Shown: positions 53,936 through 54,605 of the stretch, piece by piece
Layout: every line of letters starts with the position of its first letter
Position numbering within the stretch: the first letter of the stretch is position 1
Made by a program: the position numbers and the translations under genes
Source of the DNA: Flavobacterium macrobrachii
Lineage (GTDB): Bacteria; Bacteroidota; Bacteroidia; Flavobacteriales; Flavobacteriaceae
DNA: 54,605 nt
Direction of reading: 5' to 3'
Assembly: GCF_014486675.1 (NCBI RefSeq)
Contig: NZ_JACTAC010000013.1
Location: 1-54,605 of the forward strand
The notes under the pieces: generated by a model
Seen by the model: the letters and a program-made list of their open reading frames with translations, nothing else
Database searches by the model: none
What the model was told of the DNA's origin: nothing

Positions 53936-54530
53936 GGAAAGGCTGTCGGAGGATGCGAATGGTTGGAGAACGAGGCGTAAAGGTTGTCGGACAAGGCGGA
54001 GAGTTCGTCGGAGGAAGCTGAATGGTTGTCGGAGGATGCGGAATGGTTGGAGAACGATGCGGAATGGTTGGAGAACGAGGCGTAAAGGTTGTCGGACAAG
54101 GCGGAGAGTTCGTCGGAGGAAGCTGAATGGTTGTCGGAGGAAGCTGAATGGTTGGAGAACAAGGCGGAGAGGTTGTCGAACGAGGTGGAATGGTTGGAGA
54201 ACGATGCGGAGAGGTTGTCGAACGAGGTGGAATGGTTGGAGAACGAGGCGGAGAGGTTGTCGGAGGAGTCGTGTGTGATGGAAATGGAGTTGAGTAAGAC
54301 GGAAATGGAGTTGAGAATGGTGGAAATGGAATTGAGAATGATGGAAATGGAGTTGAGTAAGACGGAAATGGAATTGAGAATGATGGAAATGGAGTTGAGA
54401 ATGATGGAAATGGGGTTGAGTAAGACGGAAATGGAATTGAGAATGATGGAAATGGAGTTGAGTAAGACGGAAATGGAGTTGAGAATGATGGAAATGGAGT
54501 TGAGTAAGACGAAAATGGAGTTGTGGTGGT
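53936..54530. repeat. 21-bp minisatellite tract with two unit families
   Basis: The tract is built from 21-bp units. The first family (about 53936-54275) has alternating units such as GCGGAGAGGTTGTCGAACGAG and GTGGAATGGTTGGAGAACGAT. The second (about 54278-54530) has about twelve units such as ATGGAAATGGAGTTGAGAATG. A 105-bp block (53975-54079) is followed by a partial duplicate from 54080. On the plus strand one frame encodes heptads (AERLSNE, VEWLEND, then MELSKTE, MELRMME) and is open from 54086 to the window end. TAA codons at 53978 and 54083 interrupt it upstream. On the minus strand the same DNA gives PFPSYST heptads. Confidence 0.85.
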
Positions 54531-54605
54531 TGAATTTAGAAAATAGAGAAAAGAGAAAAGGGATAGGAACTGATGGTGGTTTTTTTGTTGCACGAAGTTG
54601 CGCTA
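54278..54605 (+). CDS. Possible coiled-coil repeat protein, N-terminal part only (uncertain)
   Basis: In the heptad frame the first ATG is at 54278 and the frame stays open for 109 codons to the window edge. It reads MEMELSKTEMELRMVEMEL and so on, then leaves the repeat as LWWLNLENREKREKGIGTDGGFF. Hydrophobic residues fall with seven-residue spacing, as in a coiled coil. There is no promoter match close by, and a minisatellite would give a regular frame by chance in any phase, so it may be non-coding. The opposite-strand frame (54593-53763) is considered less likely. Confidence 0.25.
   Translation, partial: MEMELSKTEMELRMVEMELRMMEMELSKTEMELRMMEMELRMMEMGLSKTEMELRMMEMELSKTEMELRMMEMELSKTKMELWWLNLENREKRKGIGTDGGFFVARSCA

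Noticed and set aside
54036..54278. Plus-strand Arg/Trp-rich frame (MRNGWRT repeats)
   Set aside because: A third phase of the same minisatellite. Openness follows from the 21-bp unit size.
53763..54593. 276-codon minus-strand open frame encoding PFPSYST repeats
   Set aside because: It covers the minisatellite exactly. Its composition is the reverse complement of 21-bp units and outside the repeats it reads as unstructured sequence. No promoter or family match.

Overview
The window looks like a chromosomal segment of a Flavobacterium-type member of the Bacteroidetes. The DNA is AT-rich. Many genes are preceded by the Bacteroidetes -7 promoter element (TAnnTTTG), often with TTG about 19-21 bases upstream. 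The gene content is typical of the group: a TonB receptor paired with a DUF4249 lipoprotein, DUF5723, DUF3276, DUF1573, a long NusB, a mevalonate-type HMG-CoA synthase, a cyclophilin-FKBP fusion and a DUF4266/DUF3570 pair. I see no rRNA, tRNA, insertion sequence, prophage or CRISPR array. Most of it is ordinary core genome.

Layout. 1-207: the N-terminal end of a coiled-coil protein leaving the window. 401-6531: a secreted fasciclin-domain protein, pheT, a bestrophin-like channel and recG. 6615-11162: an M1 aminopeptidase overlapping a patatin-like phospholipase, then the ComM/YifB ATPase. 11208-22036 (all minus): HMG-CoA synthase, a YpfJ-type zinc metallopeptidase, a 1318-residue hybrid histidine kinase, an aldehyde dehydrogenase, a DUF5723 outer-membrane protein, an RluA-type pseudouridine synthase and panB. 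22288-24490 (plus): an NtrC-like response regulator without a DNA-binding domain, an orphan half of a DEAD-box helicase and a DUF2007 protein. 24554-29050 (minus): an MFS transporter, uvrB and rlmF.

29143-31940 holds a compact four-gene operon: thioredoxin, ApbE flavin transferase, a DUF4266 lipoprotein with a Gly/Cys tail and a DUF3570 outer-membrane protein. It is the best candidate for a poorly understood functional system here. It is followed by thiamine pyrophosphokinase and a TonB receptor/DUF4249 uptake pair (to 35971). 36111-41316: a secreted unknown, monomeric isocitrate dehydrogenase, rplS, trmD and a methyltransferase. 41406-45752: the dual immunophilin, a small c-type cytochrome lipoprotein, and glycogen genes glgC and glgA. 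45854-51847: CsaA, a small membrane protein, a PUR-like DUF3276 protein, an ABC exporter, an amino-acid dehydrogenase and the nusB-DUF1573-yajC cluster. 51933-53743: pepT and a lipoprotein. 53860-54605 is a 21-bp minisatellite tract whose plus strand reads as coiled-coil heptads.

Intergenic regions carry several short sequences that look like dispersed repeats: CAGTCGCAGT inverted repeats, TTTGCGAACTTTGCGG, and a 100-base structured element upstream of panB. Clear hairpin terminators separate convergent genes. Two genes (trmD and the secreted unknown at 36111) have the -7 box only four bases before the ATG, which predicts leaderless mRNAs. Domain and family assignments come from reading the translated sequences. 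No database search was run.
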